Positions 8,486 through 16,941 of a stretch of 56,441 bases of DNA are shown piece after piece. Numbering within the stretch: the stretch's first letter is position 1; each line of letters begins with the position of its first letter. The notes under the pieces are model-generated. The model did not search any database and had not been told where the DNA came from. It saw only the letters and a program-made list of their open reading frames with translations. Both the position numbers and the translations under genes were made by a program. The DNA lies in assembly GCA_020847985.1 (NCBI GenBank), contig JADLBC010000028.1, positions 1 to 56,441 on the forward strand. Reading direction: 5' to 3'. Origin of the DNA: Dehalococcoidia bacterium (lineage in GTDB: Bacteria; Chloroflexota; Dehalococcoidia; Tepidiformales; Tepidiformaceae).

Positions 8486-9564
8486 CAGCCCACTGGCGCG
8501 GGGAACGGCACGCCGCACTTCGCGCCCAGGGCCCCCAGCAGGTCGATCGTCTCGCCGTCCAGGGGGATGCCGTGGGCTTCGCGGTCCGCCCGCGCGAACG
8601 CCTCCGGGTCCCCCGGGATGAGCACGCGCTCCACACCCGGCTCGGGCGTCGTCGCGCGGATGTGGTCGACCATGCGCCGCATCTCCGCCTTGAACTCGAT
8701 GGGGTCGCGGAACGCGTCGATCCGCCACGCCGCGAACCAGAAGCCCTGCGCCAGGATCGCCCGGTCCAGGAACAGCCCCGAACCCGTGCCCGAGAGCACC
8801 CCCGTGAGGATGTCGACCATCAGCCCCAGCCCGTACCCCTTGTACGAACTCGTGTCGAGCCGCGACCCGAGCGGCAGTAGCGCACCGCCCTGCCGGAGGA
8901 TGGTCGGGTCCGGTGTGCTCATGCCGGTGGCATCGACGGCCCAGCCCGGCGGAATCGGCTTCCCCTGCCGCGTTGCGATTTCCAGCTTCCCCGCCGCCAC
9001 CGCCGTCGTCGCCATGTCGAGCAGGAAGGCGTGGCTGCCCTCCACCGGCGCCGCCATCGCGATCGGGTTCGTGCCGAAGACACGCTCGAGCCCGCCCGCT
9101 GCGTTCGCGATGGGCGGCACGTTGCACATGGCCATGCCCACCATGTCCTGCTTCGCCGCCAGGTGCGCGTAATATCCCGCCGCCCCGAAGTGCCGGCCGT
9201 TGCGCACCGCCACCATCCCGATGCCCGTCGCGCGCGCCTTCGCGATGGCCGCATCCATCGCCTTGCGCCCGGCGATGATGCCCATGCCGCCATCGGCATC
9301 CCACGTCGCGGCCACCGGGCTGTCCCGCACGATGGCGATCGCCGGCGCCGGGTTCACAATCCCGCGGTCGAAGCCCGGCGCGTACCCCGGGTGCCACGGC
9401 AGGTGCGCGATCCCGTGCGACTCGATCCCCGCGAGGTCGGCGTCGATGAGCACCTCCGCCCCCAGCGCCGCATCCTCCGGCGGCACGCCATAGGTGGTGA
9501 GCACATCGGCCGTGAAGCGGCGCAGGTCTGGAGCGGCGAAGCGAGGGCGAGGGTCGGCGGCCAT
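8485..9564 (-). CDS. Ldh2 (malate/L-lactate dehydrogenase) family oxidoreductase
   Basis: This family of NAD(P)-dependent 2-hydroxyacid (or ureidoglycolate/sulfolactate) dehydrogenases has its own fold, distinct from classical lactate dehydrogenase. The 359-residue product has ESHGIAHLPWHPGY (active-site His), GRHFGAAGYYAHLAA, the NPIAMAAPVEG loop and SYKGYGLGLMVDILTGVLSG. The start at 9564 was chosen because upstream sequence in the open frame is low-complexity and the family begins shortly before FTADVLTTYGV. It overlaps the downstream PPOX gene by one base. The substrate cannot be fixed from sequence. Confidence 0.9.
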   Translation of the reverse strand: MAADPRPRFAAPDLRRFTADVLTTYGVPPEDAALGAEVLIDADLAGIESHGIAHLPWHPGYAPGFDRGIVNPAPAIAIVRDSPVAATWDADGGMGIIAGRKAMDAAIAKARATGIGMVAVRNGRHFGAAGYYAHLAAKQDMVGMAMCNVPPIANAAGGLERVFGTNPIAMAAPVEGSHAFLLDMATTAVAAGKLEIATRQGKPIPPGWAVDATGMSTPDPTILRQGGALLPLGSRLDTSSYKGYGLGLMVDILTGVLSGTGSGLFLDRAILAQGFWFAAWRIDAFRDPIEFKAEMRRMVDHIRATTPEPGVERVLIPGDPEAFARADREAHGIPLDGETIDLLGALGAKCGVPFPAPVG

Positions 9565-9599
9565 GCCGCGCACGATACGCCGCCGTCCCACCCTCCGCG

Positions 9600-10322
9600 C
9601 TACCCCTCGACCGGGAAGTCGTCCATCCGGATGCGGAAGAACGCCTCCGCGAACTCGCACCCCTCGCCCGCCGCCGCCTCCCGGCTCCACTGTTCGATGA
9701 ACGTCACGTCCCCGGCCGCAATCTGGCTCGGGTGCGCCAGCAGCGCGCGCTTCTTCAGTTCCAGCGTCTCCCCGATATCGATGCGGATGTTCATGCGATC
9801 GCTGAATCCCAGGAGAATCTGTTTCACCTTGTGCGGCTCGTACCCATCGATCAGCAGCTCCGGGAAGGTCAGCCGGTCGCGCGCGCTCGGGAAGATCGCA
9901 TCGAGGGCGGCGTCGCCGGTGGTGCGGTGGTCCGGGTGGTTCAAGTAGAAGTCGCCCACGAACCGCGCCGTCGGGTCGAACGTGATCACGGCCTCCGGCC
10001 GGTATTGGCGGATGACGCGCGTGAGGTCCTTTCGCAGCTCCAGCGTGTGCTGCAGGTACCCGTCCGGGTAGCCCATGAAGACGAAGTCGCGCACGCCGAG
10101 GATCGCGCCCGCCGCCCGCTGTTCGGCCTCACGGATGACCGTCAGCTGCCCGGGCGTCATCGCCGGGTCGTCGCTCCCCTTGTCGCCCTTCGTGACCACG
10201 CAGTACGTCACCTGCGAGCCCGCCGCCGCCCACCGCGCGATGGTGCCCGCGCACATGAACTCGGCATCGTCCGGGTGCGCGACGATGACCAGCGCCGAGG
10301 CGGGAGCGTTCTGAAGCAGCAT
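9600..10322 (-). CDS. PIG-L/LmbE-family deacetylase
   Basis: The 240-residue protein has the zinc motif AHPDDAEF near residue 15 and the second-site NHPDHRTTGDA, the two hallmarks of PIG-L enzymes that remove acetyl groups from N-acetylglucosamine-type conjugates. Closely related bacterial proteins act in bacillithiol or mycothiol synthesis or on natural products. No partner glycosyltransferase or cysteine ligase is adjacent, so the substrate is open. A strong hairpin at 10359-10388 separates it from the upstream MFS gene. Confidence 0.9.
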   Translation of the reverse strand: MLLQNAPASALVIVAHPDDAEFMCAGTIARWAAAGSQVTYCVVTKGDKGSDDPAMTPGQLTVIREAEQRAAGAILGVRDFVFMGYPDGYLQHTLELRKDLTRVIRQYRPEAVITFDPTARFVGDFYLNHPDHRTTGDAALDAIFPSARDRLTFPELLIDGYEPHKVKQILLGFSDRMNIRIDIGETLELKKRALLAHPSQIAAGDVTFIEQWSREAAAGEGCEFAEAFFRIRMDDFPVEG

Positions 10323-10358
10323 GCGGCGACTCCGGGAAGCGATATCCCCGAAAGCCTA

Positions 10359-10388
10359 GCAGCCCCGGCCATGTGGGGCCGGGGCTGC
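10359..10388 (-). terminator. Terminator hairpin after the MFS gene
   Basis: GCAGCCCCGGCC (10359-10370) and GGCCGGGGCTGC (10377-10388) form a perfect 12-bp stem with a six-base loop. It lies 27 bases past the MFS stop (10415, minus strand) and before the PIG-L start. Only a weak T-stretch (CTTTC) follows on the minus strand. Confidence 0.7.
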
Positions 10389-10414
10389 CATTCGAATCCT
10401 CTTGCCGGCCGCGG

Positions 10415-11695
10415 TCAGGCCCGCGCCGGGAGCGCCTTTCGTAGCACCGGGAGCCGTGCTTCGCGCAGCCGCGGCAGCTCGATAATCACGAACGCCGCGA
10501 GCGAAACCATCCCGATCGCCGCCAGCGTCATGCGTGCGCCCGCGATCTCCGCACCGATGCCCGTGAGCAGCATCGGGAGCACCAGCAGGCCCTCCGTCAG
10601 CGTCTCCTGCGTCGCGAACACGCGTGACTGCTGCCCCACCGGCGCGCTCTCCGTCAGCGCCACGCGCGCGCTCACGAGCGTCGTGCTCAGGCCCAGCCCC
10701 AGCAGGAACGCTGCCGGCAGCGCCACCACGAATGTCGCGTTCATGTGGATCCGCAACTGCGAAATCGGCTGCAGCGTCGTCAGGTTCACCACCGCCGCGA
10801 GCCCGTAATCGAACATCGCCAGCGCGAACACCGCCACCACCAGGCCCGCCACCGAATAACGCATCACCATGCGCGATCGCTCGAGGTTCACGCCGCGGTT
10901 CGTCCAGGCCAGCCCCAGCACGATGCCGATCACGCCCGGCGCCACCAGGTAGGCCAGCGCGCTGTTCGGGAGGCCCAGGTCGTGCCGCAGGTAGAGCGGG
11001 AGGGCCACGATGATCCCGCGCGAAACCACCGTCTTCAGCGCCAACGTCACGACCGCGTACCGCGCGACGTCCTCGCGCAGGAAGAACCGGCAGACATCCC
11101 CGAAGGCGAACGCCTCGCGCGTCGATTCCATGTGCGTCGCCGCCGTGCCCCGCAGCCGCCAGCCAAGGAGCGCCGCGACCGGCACCTGTGCCGCGAACAG
11201 CAGCGCGCACGCCGCGAGCATCAGCGTCGGGCCGCCCGCGAGGTACAGCGCCGGCGCCAGCACCACCACGCCGAGCCCCTGCCCGCCGTACTGCAGCGCC
11301 ACCACCACCGAGTGCGCCCGGCTCGAAGTCTCGTGCCGCAGCGAACGCACCATCGCCATCTCGGCGGGTGTGAATACTTGCGAGACCGCGCTGTACAACC
11401 CGGCGATCATCCAGGCGCTTGTCGAGCCATCGATCAAGAGGATGCCCACCGCCAGCGCCGCGAAGCGCAGCGCCGCGCCCACCACCATGCCGCGGGCAGG
11501 CCCGAGCTGGTCGGCGATCGCCCCGCCCGGCATCCCCAGGAGGAGCGACGGGACAAGCTGTGCCACGAACAGGCTGCTGATGCCCAGCGAGGCGTTCTCA
11601 CCCGTGCCCGCCGCCACGAACAGCGCCGCCCACAGGAGATTCTGGCCAGTCTGCGCAAGGAGCTTCGATGCGTAATACAGCGATCGTTCGCTCAC
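10415..11695 (-). CDS. MFS transporter (12 TM), preceded by a probable c-di-AMP riboswitch
   Basis: This hydrophobic protein of about 426 residues has about 12 membrane segments and the MFS pattern GGAIADQLGPARGMVVG between TM2 and TM3. The start is taken as GTG 11695 (SERSLYYASKLLAQTGQN...) because GGAGGG lies nine bases upstream; a GTG at 11728 is an alternative. It resembles single-component exporters, and the substrate is unknown. Its long leader contains a ydaO/yuaA-type aptamer on the same strand (11796-11976), suggesting control by cyclic di-AMP. Confidence 0.85.
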   Translation of the reverse strand: MSERSLYYASKLLAQTGQNLLWAALFVAAGTGENASLGISSLFVAQLVPSLLLGMPGGAIADQLGPARGMVVGAALRFAALAVGILLIDGSTSAWMIAGLYSAVSQVFTPAEMAMVRSLRHETSSRAHSVVVALQYGGQGLGVVVLAPALYLAGGPTLMLAACALLFAAQVPVAALLGWRLRGTAATHMESTREAFAFGDVCRFFLREDVARYAVVTLALKTVVSRGIIVALPLYLRHDLGLPNSALAYLVAPGVIGIVLGLAWTNRGVNLERSRMVMRYSVAGLVVAVFALAMFDYGLAAVVNLTTLQPISQLRIHMNATFVVALPAAFLLGLGLSTTLVSARVALTESAPVGQQSRVFATQETLTEGLLVLPMLLTGIGAEIAGARMTLAAIGMVSLAAFVIIELPRLREARLPVLRKALPARA

Positions 11696-11795
11696 GAACG
11701 GCTTCCCTCCGATGCCACCAACACGCACACTCCCTCACCCCGATCGTCGGACGGCCGCGGGCCTTCCGCACCGGGACATACCCTGCCTTGAGCTA

Positions 11796-11976
11796 CTGGA
11801 GGGGGACACTCCGAAGCTCTCGATGCGCCTGCGAGGTTAGCTGACGGGTTCGGCGTCGAGATCGCCGGCCAGCGTTCGCTGGCTACACCCCATTGGCCGG
11901 GCCGTTCGGTGCTGCCTCACTGCCCCGCCAGACGGTTCCCCCGCTCCGGCCCGATGACCGGATTCGGCACCTCCAG
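11796..11976 (-). ncRNA. Probable c-di-AMP riboswitch (ydaO/yuaA type) in the MFS leader
   Basis: On the minus strand the conserved pieces of the ydaO/yuaA aptamer appear in order: GTGCCGAATCC (about 11970), CCGGAGCGGGGGAACC (about 11949-11934), GGGGTG (about 11891-11886), an AGCG-AA-CGCT hairpin (11880-11871), and AACCCGTCAGCTAACCTCGC then AGGCG (11850-11826). The last block is the most diagnostic part of the family. Flanking CTGGAGG (11976-11970) and CCTCCAG (11802-11796) can pair and close the element. The next gene on this strand is the MFS transporter at 11695. The call rests on remembered consensus, not on a covariance search. Confidence 0.72.
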
Positions 11977-12242
11977 ACTACCACCTGTTATGCCCATGTA
12001 ACGTAAGGAAGGCCGGAATTGCCCCCGAAAATCCGGATGCAAATCTCCCTCTAATGGCCCTTGCGCATACCCTTCGGCGGGCGTTTTCGAATCTGCGAGC
12101 GTAGTCCAATGCCCCCAAACGAGGCCTCCCCCGCGCCTGTTGCGAAACCGTGATCTCTACCGCCAACGCCGGTCCTCCCGGCCCACCGATCGCGGTTCGC
12201 ATGGACGCACCGGCGCCCGCGCGACGGCGGTAGCTTCTTCCT
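11977..12242. other. Intergenic region between divergent MFS leader and ABC ATPase
   Basis: This stretch contains no convincing coding frame; the short frames on both strands lack sense. It presumably holds the promoters for the leftward riboswitch-MFS transcript and for the rightward ABC ATPase. A possible -10 box (TAGTCT, about 11980-11975 on the minus strand) sits right at the start of the aptamer, but no matching -35 was found. No start-proximal ribosome binding site was found for the ATPase. Confidence 0.4.
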
Positions 12243-13016
12243 GTGGAGAGTCCGAAAACGGCCCTGCTGCACGGTCCCCATGGCGCGCGGGACGATGTTC
12301 CGGCCCAGCGTGCCGCGCATTTCCCGCTCATCCGGCTCGATCATGTCTCCCGCACCCATGACGAGACTGGCATCCCCGTTCGCGCCCTCGACGACGTCTC
12401 ACTGGAGATCGCGCGCGGCGAGTTCGCCGCCATCATGGGGCCGTCCGGTTCGGGCACGAGCACGCTCATGAACATCATCGCCTGCCTCGATCGGCCCACC
12501 TCCGGGACCTACCGCTTCGAGGGCCACGATCTCGGCCGCGCCTCCGATGACATCCGCACCCGTCTCCGGGGCGAACTCTTCGGCTTCGTCTTCGAGCACT
12601 TCCGCCTGCTCCCACGCCTCTCCGCGCCGGAGCAGGTCGAACTGCCGCTTGTCCATCACATCCCTGCCCATCGCCGCGCTCGCGCCGTCGCCGTCCTTCG
12701 CGACCTCGGTCTCGGAGACCGTATGGATTGCACTCCGGCGGAACTCTCCGGCGGTGAGCAGCAGCGCGTCGCCATTGCCCGCGCGCTCGTGGCCGCTCCC
12801 AGCGTGCTCTTCGCCGATGAGCCCACCGGCGCCCTCGATCCCGCCACCAGCCACGAGGTCATGGAACTCCTCACCCGGCTCGCCCGCGAACAGGGCATCA
12901 CCGTCATCCTCGTGACCCACGACGCCGCGGTCGCCGCCTACGCGGACCGCATCCTCCGCATGCGCGACGGCCGCATCGTCGAGGACACCGGCCGCCGCGA
13001 GCCCGCTTCCGCCTGA
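12243..13016 (+). CDS. ABC transporter ATPase of the MacB/LolD type with altered Walker A and Q-loop
   Basis: The 257-residue protein aligns with FtsE/LolD/MacB ATPases: LSGGEQQ signature (168-174), VLFADE Walker B (188-193), His226 in VTHD. Two key residues differ. Walker A reads GPSGSGTST (66-74), with Thr72 (ACG, 12456-12458) in place of the invariant Lys. The Q-loop reads GFVFEHF, with Glu118 (GAG) where Gln is expected. Each is a one-base change. Such a protein should bind or hydrolyse ATP poorly. No permease gene is adjacent. The GTG start at 12243 is weakly supported. It may be decaying or have a regulatory role. Confidence 0.82.
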   Translation: MESPKTALLHGPHGARDDVPAQRAAHFPLIRLDHVSRTHDETGIPVRALDDVSLEIARGEFAAIMGPSGSGTSTLMNIIACLDRPTSGTYRFEGHDLGRASDDIRTRLRGELFGFVFEHFRLLPRLSAPEQVELPLVHHIPAHRRARAVAVLRDLGLGDRMDCTPAELSGGEQQRVAIARALVAAPSVLFADEPTGALDPATSHEVMELLTRLAREQGITVILVTHDAAVAAYADRILRMRDGRIVEDTGRREPASA

Positions 13017-13051
13017 TGTGCCGCCCACGCCGAGGCCTGTAGGCTTGGCCG

Positions 13052-13990
13052 GTGGTCAGCGTCCGCCGTTCCTTCGCCGCGCTCTCCCCGGAGCGCCAGG
13101 GCATCATCGCGGTGCTGGCCGCTGCCCTCCTCTGGAGCTCCGGCGGCCTCTTCATCAAGGCGGTCTCCCTCGATGCCCTGGGCGTGACGATGTGGCGGTC
13201 GCTGCTCGCCGGCGCCGCGCTCGCTTGCTTCACGCGCACGCGGCCACCCAACCCCCTGCGCGCTTCACGCCTCGAATGGGCCCTCGCCGTCAGTTACGCG
13301 CTGATGCTCGTCTTCTTCGTCAGCGCCACCAAGCTCACCACTGCCGCGAACGCCATCTTCCTCCAGTACACCGCACCTCTGTACGTCCTCGTGCTGTCGC
13401 CCGTGTTCCTGGCCGAACGTCCCTCGCGGCTCGACCTCCTCTGCGTGGCGATCGCATTCGGGGGCATGGGCCTGTTCTTTGTCGGCAAGCTCGAAACCGA
13501 TGACCTGGGCGGCAATCTCTGCGCGCTTACGAGCGGCGCCGCGTTCGCCGCCTTCCTCACGCTCCTGCGGGCGCCGGGCTGCACCCCCGCCACGCGGCCG
13601 CGTTCGATGATCCTTGGCAATGGCCTCCTCGTGGCCGCACTCGCCGCCGTCAACCTCGGGCGGGGTGTCACCGCGCCGTTCACGCCCGGCCCCGGCGATA
13701 TCGCGGGTCTCGTCGTCCTCGGCGTCTTCCAGATCGGGCTTGCGTATGCCTTCTTCGGATTTGGCATCCACCGTATCGCCGCCCTCGAAGCCTCGCTCAT
13801 CGGCATGCTCGAACCCGTTCTCAACCCCGTCTGGGTGTTCGCCTTCCTCGGCGAAACGCCCGGGTGGTGGGCGGTCGCCGGTGGCGCCGTGATCATCGCC
13901 GCTGTCACCGTCCGCACCGTCGCCGCCGAGCGCGGCCGCCGCCTGCCCGCACCCGCCGATGAGCCGCTCATCGTGCACTCCGAGGCCTGA
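13052..13990 (+). CDS. EamA-family (DMT superfamily) transporter
   Basis: This 312-residue membrane protein has ten predicted segments in two EamA repeats. The first begins IIAVLAAALLWSSGGLFIKA and the second ALTSGAAFAAFLTLLRAPG. The characteristic EAS-type ending of repeat two is seen as ALEASLIGMLEPVLNPVWVF. Such proteins export or import small metabolites, and the substrate is unknown. Its stop overlaps the start of the next gene by one base (TGATG), so the pair is cotranscribed. Confidence 0.92.
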   Translation: MVSVRRSFAALSPERQGIIAVLAAALLWSSGGLFIKAVSLDALGVTMWRSLLAGAALACFTRTRPPNPLRASRLEWALAVSYALMLVFFVSATKLTTAANAIFLQYTAPLYVLVLSPVFLAERPSRLDLLCVAIAFGGMGLFFVGKLETDDLGGNLCALTSGAAFAAFLTLLRAPGCTPATRPRSMILGNGLLVAALAAVNLGRGVTAPFTPGPGDIAGLVVLGVFQIGLAYAFFGFGIHRIAALEASLIGMLEPVLNPVWVFAFLGETPGWWAVAGGAVIIAAVTVRTVAAERGRRLPAPADEPLIVHSEA

Positions 13991-14670
13991 TGGACGCCGG
14001 CGCCGCCACCACCCGCGACCTCATGGCGCTCTATGGCGAACTCGATGCTCTGCACGCCTGGCGCGGCTGGCACTGGTGGCCCGACGCCGACCCCTTCGAA
14101 GTCATCGTGGGCGCGATCCTCGTCCAGAACACCGCGTGGGCGAACGTCGAACGGGCCCTCGACCGCTTGCGAGCCGCGAACGCGCTCACCCCGGAAGCGA
14201 TGGATGCGCTCCCCGGAGCCGCGCTCGAAGAACTCGTTCGCCCGAGCGGCCAGTACCGGCAGAAGGCGAAGAAGCTGCGCGCCATGCTCGCCCTCGCGGC
14301 CCGCCACGGCGGCCTCGCCGCGCTCCTCGCACTGCCCGCGCCACTGCTCCGGGCCGAACTCCTCGCGACGTGGGGCATCGGTCCCGAGACCGCCGACGCC
14401 ATCATCGTGTACGCCGCGCGCGAGCCCGCCTTCGTCATCGACGCCTACACCATGCGCCTCTTCTCACGCCTCGATGTGGGCCCCGTAACCTCGCGCGACT
14501 ACGCCACCTGGCAGACCTTCTTCACCGCGCACCTCCCCGAGGACCGCGATACCTGGGCCCGCTACCACGCCCTCATCGTCATGCACGGCAAGCACCTCTG
14601 CCGCAAACGCGCACCTCGTTGCTCTCAATGCACGCTCGCCGCCCGCTGCCCCTTCGCCCAAACGGACTAG
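13990..14670 (+). CDS. Endonuclease III-domain DNA glycosylase (HhH-GPD, FeS; MagIII-like)
   Basis: The 226-residue protein has the HhH-GPD fold and a C-terminal 4Fe-4S loop with C-x6-C-x2-C-x5-C spacing (CRKRAPRCSQCTLAARC). The hairpin reads GIGPETAD and the catalytic aspartate lies in FVIDAYTMR. Endonuclease III has a lysine in the hairpin for its lyase step; here that position is Glu, as in monofunctional glycosylases such as Helicobacter MagIII (3-methyladenine). Removal of alkylated bases is therefore the likely job. It is translationally coupled to the EamA gene, with no clear functional link. Confidence 0.88.
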   Translation: MDAGAATTRDLMALYGELDALHAWRGWHWWPDADPFEVIVGAILVQNTAWANVERALDRLRAANALTPEAMDALPGAALEELVRPSGQYRQKAKKLRAMLALAARHGGLAALLALPAPLLRAELLATWGIGPETADAIIVYAAREPAFVIDAYTMRLFSRLDVGPVTSRDYATWQTFFTAHLPEDRDTWARYHALIVMHGKHLCRKRAPRCSQCTLAARCPFAQTD

Positions 14671-14699
14671 CACCCACGCTCCCCGCGGTGTTGCCCCAC

Positions 14700-14740
14700 C
14701 TCGAACCTCGAACCTCGAACCTCGAACCTCGAACCTCGAG
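14700..14740 (+). repeat. Tandem heptamer repeat (CTCGAAC)n
   Basis: Five perfect copies of CTCGAAC (14700-14734) are followed by a partial sixth (CTCGAG). A pyrimidine-rich tract then runs to about 14795, just ahead of the ABC-F gene. The unit is seven bases, so copy-number change would not keep a reading frame, but this is non-coding. It may alter spacing in the leader of the ABC-F gene. Confidence 0.9.
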
Positions 14741-14838
14741 CCCCCATTTCTCCTTCCTCTTTTCTCCTTTCTCTCCCGCCCCCTACCATCGAAACAGGCC
14801 CGCCGCGCATCACGCGCCACCCGGGCTCCCAATCGCAC

Positions 14839-16413
14839 ATGCTCTACGCGGAATCGGTCTCGAAGTCGTTCGGCCCCAAGGACGTGCTCGCCAACGTGAA
14901 TTTCATCATTGGCGATGGCGAACGCGTGGGCCTCGTCGGCCCCAACGGCGGCGGCAAATCCACCATCCTCCGCCTCCTCGCCGGTGACCACGCGCCCGAT
15001 ACCGGCGCCGCCGGCCACCGCGGCGGCGCGCTCGGCTACCTGCGCCAGGAGGCCGGACTCCAGGACGGCAACACCCTTATCGAGGAGCTCTGGCTCGCCT
15101 TCCCCGAGGCCCACGCCGTCGAACGCGACCTCGCTGCGATCGCCACCGCGATCGAATGCGGCGATGGCGACCTCGATACCCACATCGAACGGCAGGCCCG
15201 CCTCTTCGAGGAGTTCGAACGCCTCGATGGATACCGGATCGAAGCCCGCATCGGCCGCGTCCTCGATGGCCTGGGCTTCGATGTCGCCGCCGATGTTGCG
15301 AAGCGCTGCGGCGCCTTCTCCGGCGGCTGGCAGATGCGCATCGCCCTCGCGAAGGTCCTCGTGCGCCGCCCCGAGAACCTCCTGCTCGACGAGCCGACGA
15401 ACCACCTCGACGTCCGCACCCGCGACTGGCTTGCGAACGAACTCATCGACTATCCAGGCACCGTGCTCATCGTCACCCACGACGGCGAATTCCTCGACCG
15501 CGTCGCCACCCGCATCCTCGACCTGCGCGAAAAGACCATCGAGAGTTACCCCGGTAACTACGCCAATTACCAGCGCCTCAAGGCCGAGAAGCTCCAGGCC
15601 CAGGACCGCGCCGCCGCCCGGCAGGAGCGCGAACTCGACCGCCAGGAGCGCTTCATCGAGCGCTTTCGCGCCAAGGCCACCAAGACCTCCGCCGTCCAGA
15701 GCCGCGAAAAGCAGCTTGCGAAAGTCGAACGAATCGACCGCACCCGCAAGGAATCCGAGGTCCACTTCCAACTCAACGCCTCGGGCCGCACCGAACGCGA
15801 CGTCCTCATGCTCAAGCACGTCGCGCACGCCTATGGCGACCACCTCGTCCTGCTCGATGTCAGCCTCCACATCGAACGCGGCCAGAAGGTCGTGCTCGTG
15901 GGGCCCAACGGCAGCGGCAAGAGCACCCTCCTGAAGATCGCGGCCGGGCACTTCGCCCCCTCCGAGGGCGTCGTCGATTGGGCCGAGCGCGCCCGCCCCG
16001 GCTACTACGACCAGCACCAGGACGAAGCCCTCGACCCGGAACGTACCGTCCTCGATGAGGTTCGTTCCGTCGCCATGGGCCAGACCGATGAGCGCCTGCG
16101 CACCGTCCTCGGCCAGTTCCTTTTCAAGGGCGACGATGTTTTCAAGCCCGTGAAGGTGCTCTCCGGCGGCGAACGCAGCCGCGTCGCCCTCGCGAAGTTC
16201 CTCATTCAGCCCACGAACGTGCTGCTCCTCGACGAACCCACGAACCACCTCGACCGCACCACCCGCCGCAAGCTCATCGAGGCGTTGCGGAGTTACGACG
16301 GCACCATCCTCTGTGCCAGCCACGATCCCGGCATCGTCGATGACGTCGCCACCCGTGTGTACGAAGTGAAAGACACCGAGGTGTCCGAAGTGCTCGACCG
16401 CCGCAAGGACTGA
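14839..16413 (+). CDS. ABC-F family ATPase (ribosome-associated type)
   Basis: The 524-residue protein has two ABC domains and no membrane segments. Walker A motifs are GPNGGGKST (34-42) and GPNGSGKST (about 354-362). Signatures are FSGGWQMRIALAK and LSGGERSRVALAKF; Walker B motifs NLLLDEPTNHLD and VLLLDEPTNHLD are both intact. A charged linker rich in Arg/Lys/Glu (about 245-305) joins them, as in ABC-F proteins that enter the ribosomal E site. It could be a translation factor (EttA/Uup group) or an antibiotic-protection protein. The leader has a heptamer repeat and a pyrimidine tract but no obvious attenuator. Confidence 0.93.
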   Translation: MLYAESVSKSFGPKDVLANVNFIIGDGERVGLVGPNGGGKSTILRLLAGDHAPDTGAAGHRGGALGYLRQEAGLQDGNTLIEELWLAFPEAHAVERDLAAIATAIECGDGDLDTHIERQARLFEEFERLDGYRIEARIGRVLDGLGFDVAADVAKRCGAFSGGWQMRIALAKVLVRRPENLLLDEPTNHLDVRTRDWLANELIDYPGTVLIVTHDGEFLDRVATRILDLREKTIESYPGNYANYQRLKAEKLQAQDRAAARQERELDRQERFIERFRAKATKTSAVQSREKQLAKVERIDRTRKESEVHFQLNASGRTERDVLMLKHVAHAYGDHLVLLDVSLHIERGQKVVLVGPNGSGKSTLLKIAAGHFAPSEGVVDWAERARPGYYDQHQDEALDPERTVLDEVRSVAMGQTDERLRTVLGQFLFKGDDVFKPVKVLSGGERSRVALAKFLIQPTNVLLLDEPTNHLDRTTRRKLIEALRSYDGTILCASHDPGIVDDVATRVYEVKDTEVSEVLDRRKD

Positions 16414-16437
16414 CCCCCGCCGCGAGCACCCCCGGGA

Positions 16438-16893
16438 CTACCCCATCCGCGGCTTCATCGCGTAAATCCGCGTCACGTCGATTTCCACCTCGACCGTGCG
16501 CGCGCCCTGCCGCTCGGCTTCCGTTCCGGGCACCGCGCGAGCGCGCCCATAGACCATCGCCACCGCGCCATCCAGGTTCTTCGAAAGCGCCACTCGCGGG
16601 TTCGCGGCGATATCCTTCGCCCGCACCGAACCGGTGAACATGCGCATCGTCAGCCGGCCATCGGCCCCGAAGCCGGCGTGCACCACCGCGATGTGCGGCT
16701 GCCCCTTCGGACCCACCGAAGACACCGTGCACCACCGCTGCGCCTGCCACATCGCGAGGAACGCGGCGGCATCGCACCGCCAGTCCTCGCGCGCGAACAA
16801 CCGCCCCACCTCCGGCGTCGCCGTTGCCGCCGAGTGGTCCAACACCGCCTGGATGCGCGCGACGACCTCGGGTGCATACTCAGAGTCAGACAT
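16438..16893 (-). CDS. Pyridoxamine 5'-phosphate oxidase-family (split-barrel) protein
   Basis: This 151-residue protein has the pattern RWCTVSSVGPKGQPHIAVVH, then GRLTMRMFTGSVRAKDIAANP and VALSKNLDGAVAMVYGRA. These are the core strands of the PPOX-like FMN/F420 split barrel. The start at ATG 16893 is favoured over 16908 because GGAGGTT lies six bases upstream. It is a different subgroup from the Rv0121-like protein at 8057-8485. The substrate is unknown; such proteins often reduce or bind flavin-type cofactors. The gene converges with the ABC-F gene. Confidence 0.85.
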   Translation of the reverse strand: MSDSEYAPEVVARIQAVLDHSAATATPEVGRLFAREDWRCDAAAFLAMWQAQRWCTVSSVGPKGQPHIAVVHAGFGADGRLTMRMFTGSVRAKDIAANPRVALSKNLDGAVAMVYGRARAVPGTEAERQGARTVEVEIDVTRIYAMKPRMG

Positions 16894-16941
16894 CAGGCGA
16901 ACCTCCACCAGGCGTTGCGCCGCCCGTCCCGCACCGGCGAA

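Noticed and set aside
11978..12359. Minus-strand frames in the gap before the ABC ATPase
   Set aside because: Composition is non-coding and the region carries the riboswitch and promoter area instead.
14700..14740. CRISPR array
   Set aside because: The unit is seven bases with no spacers; it is a simple tandem repeat.
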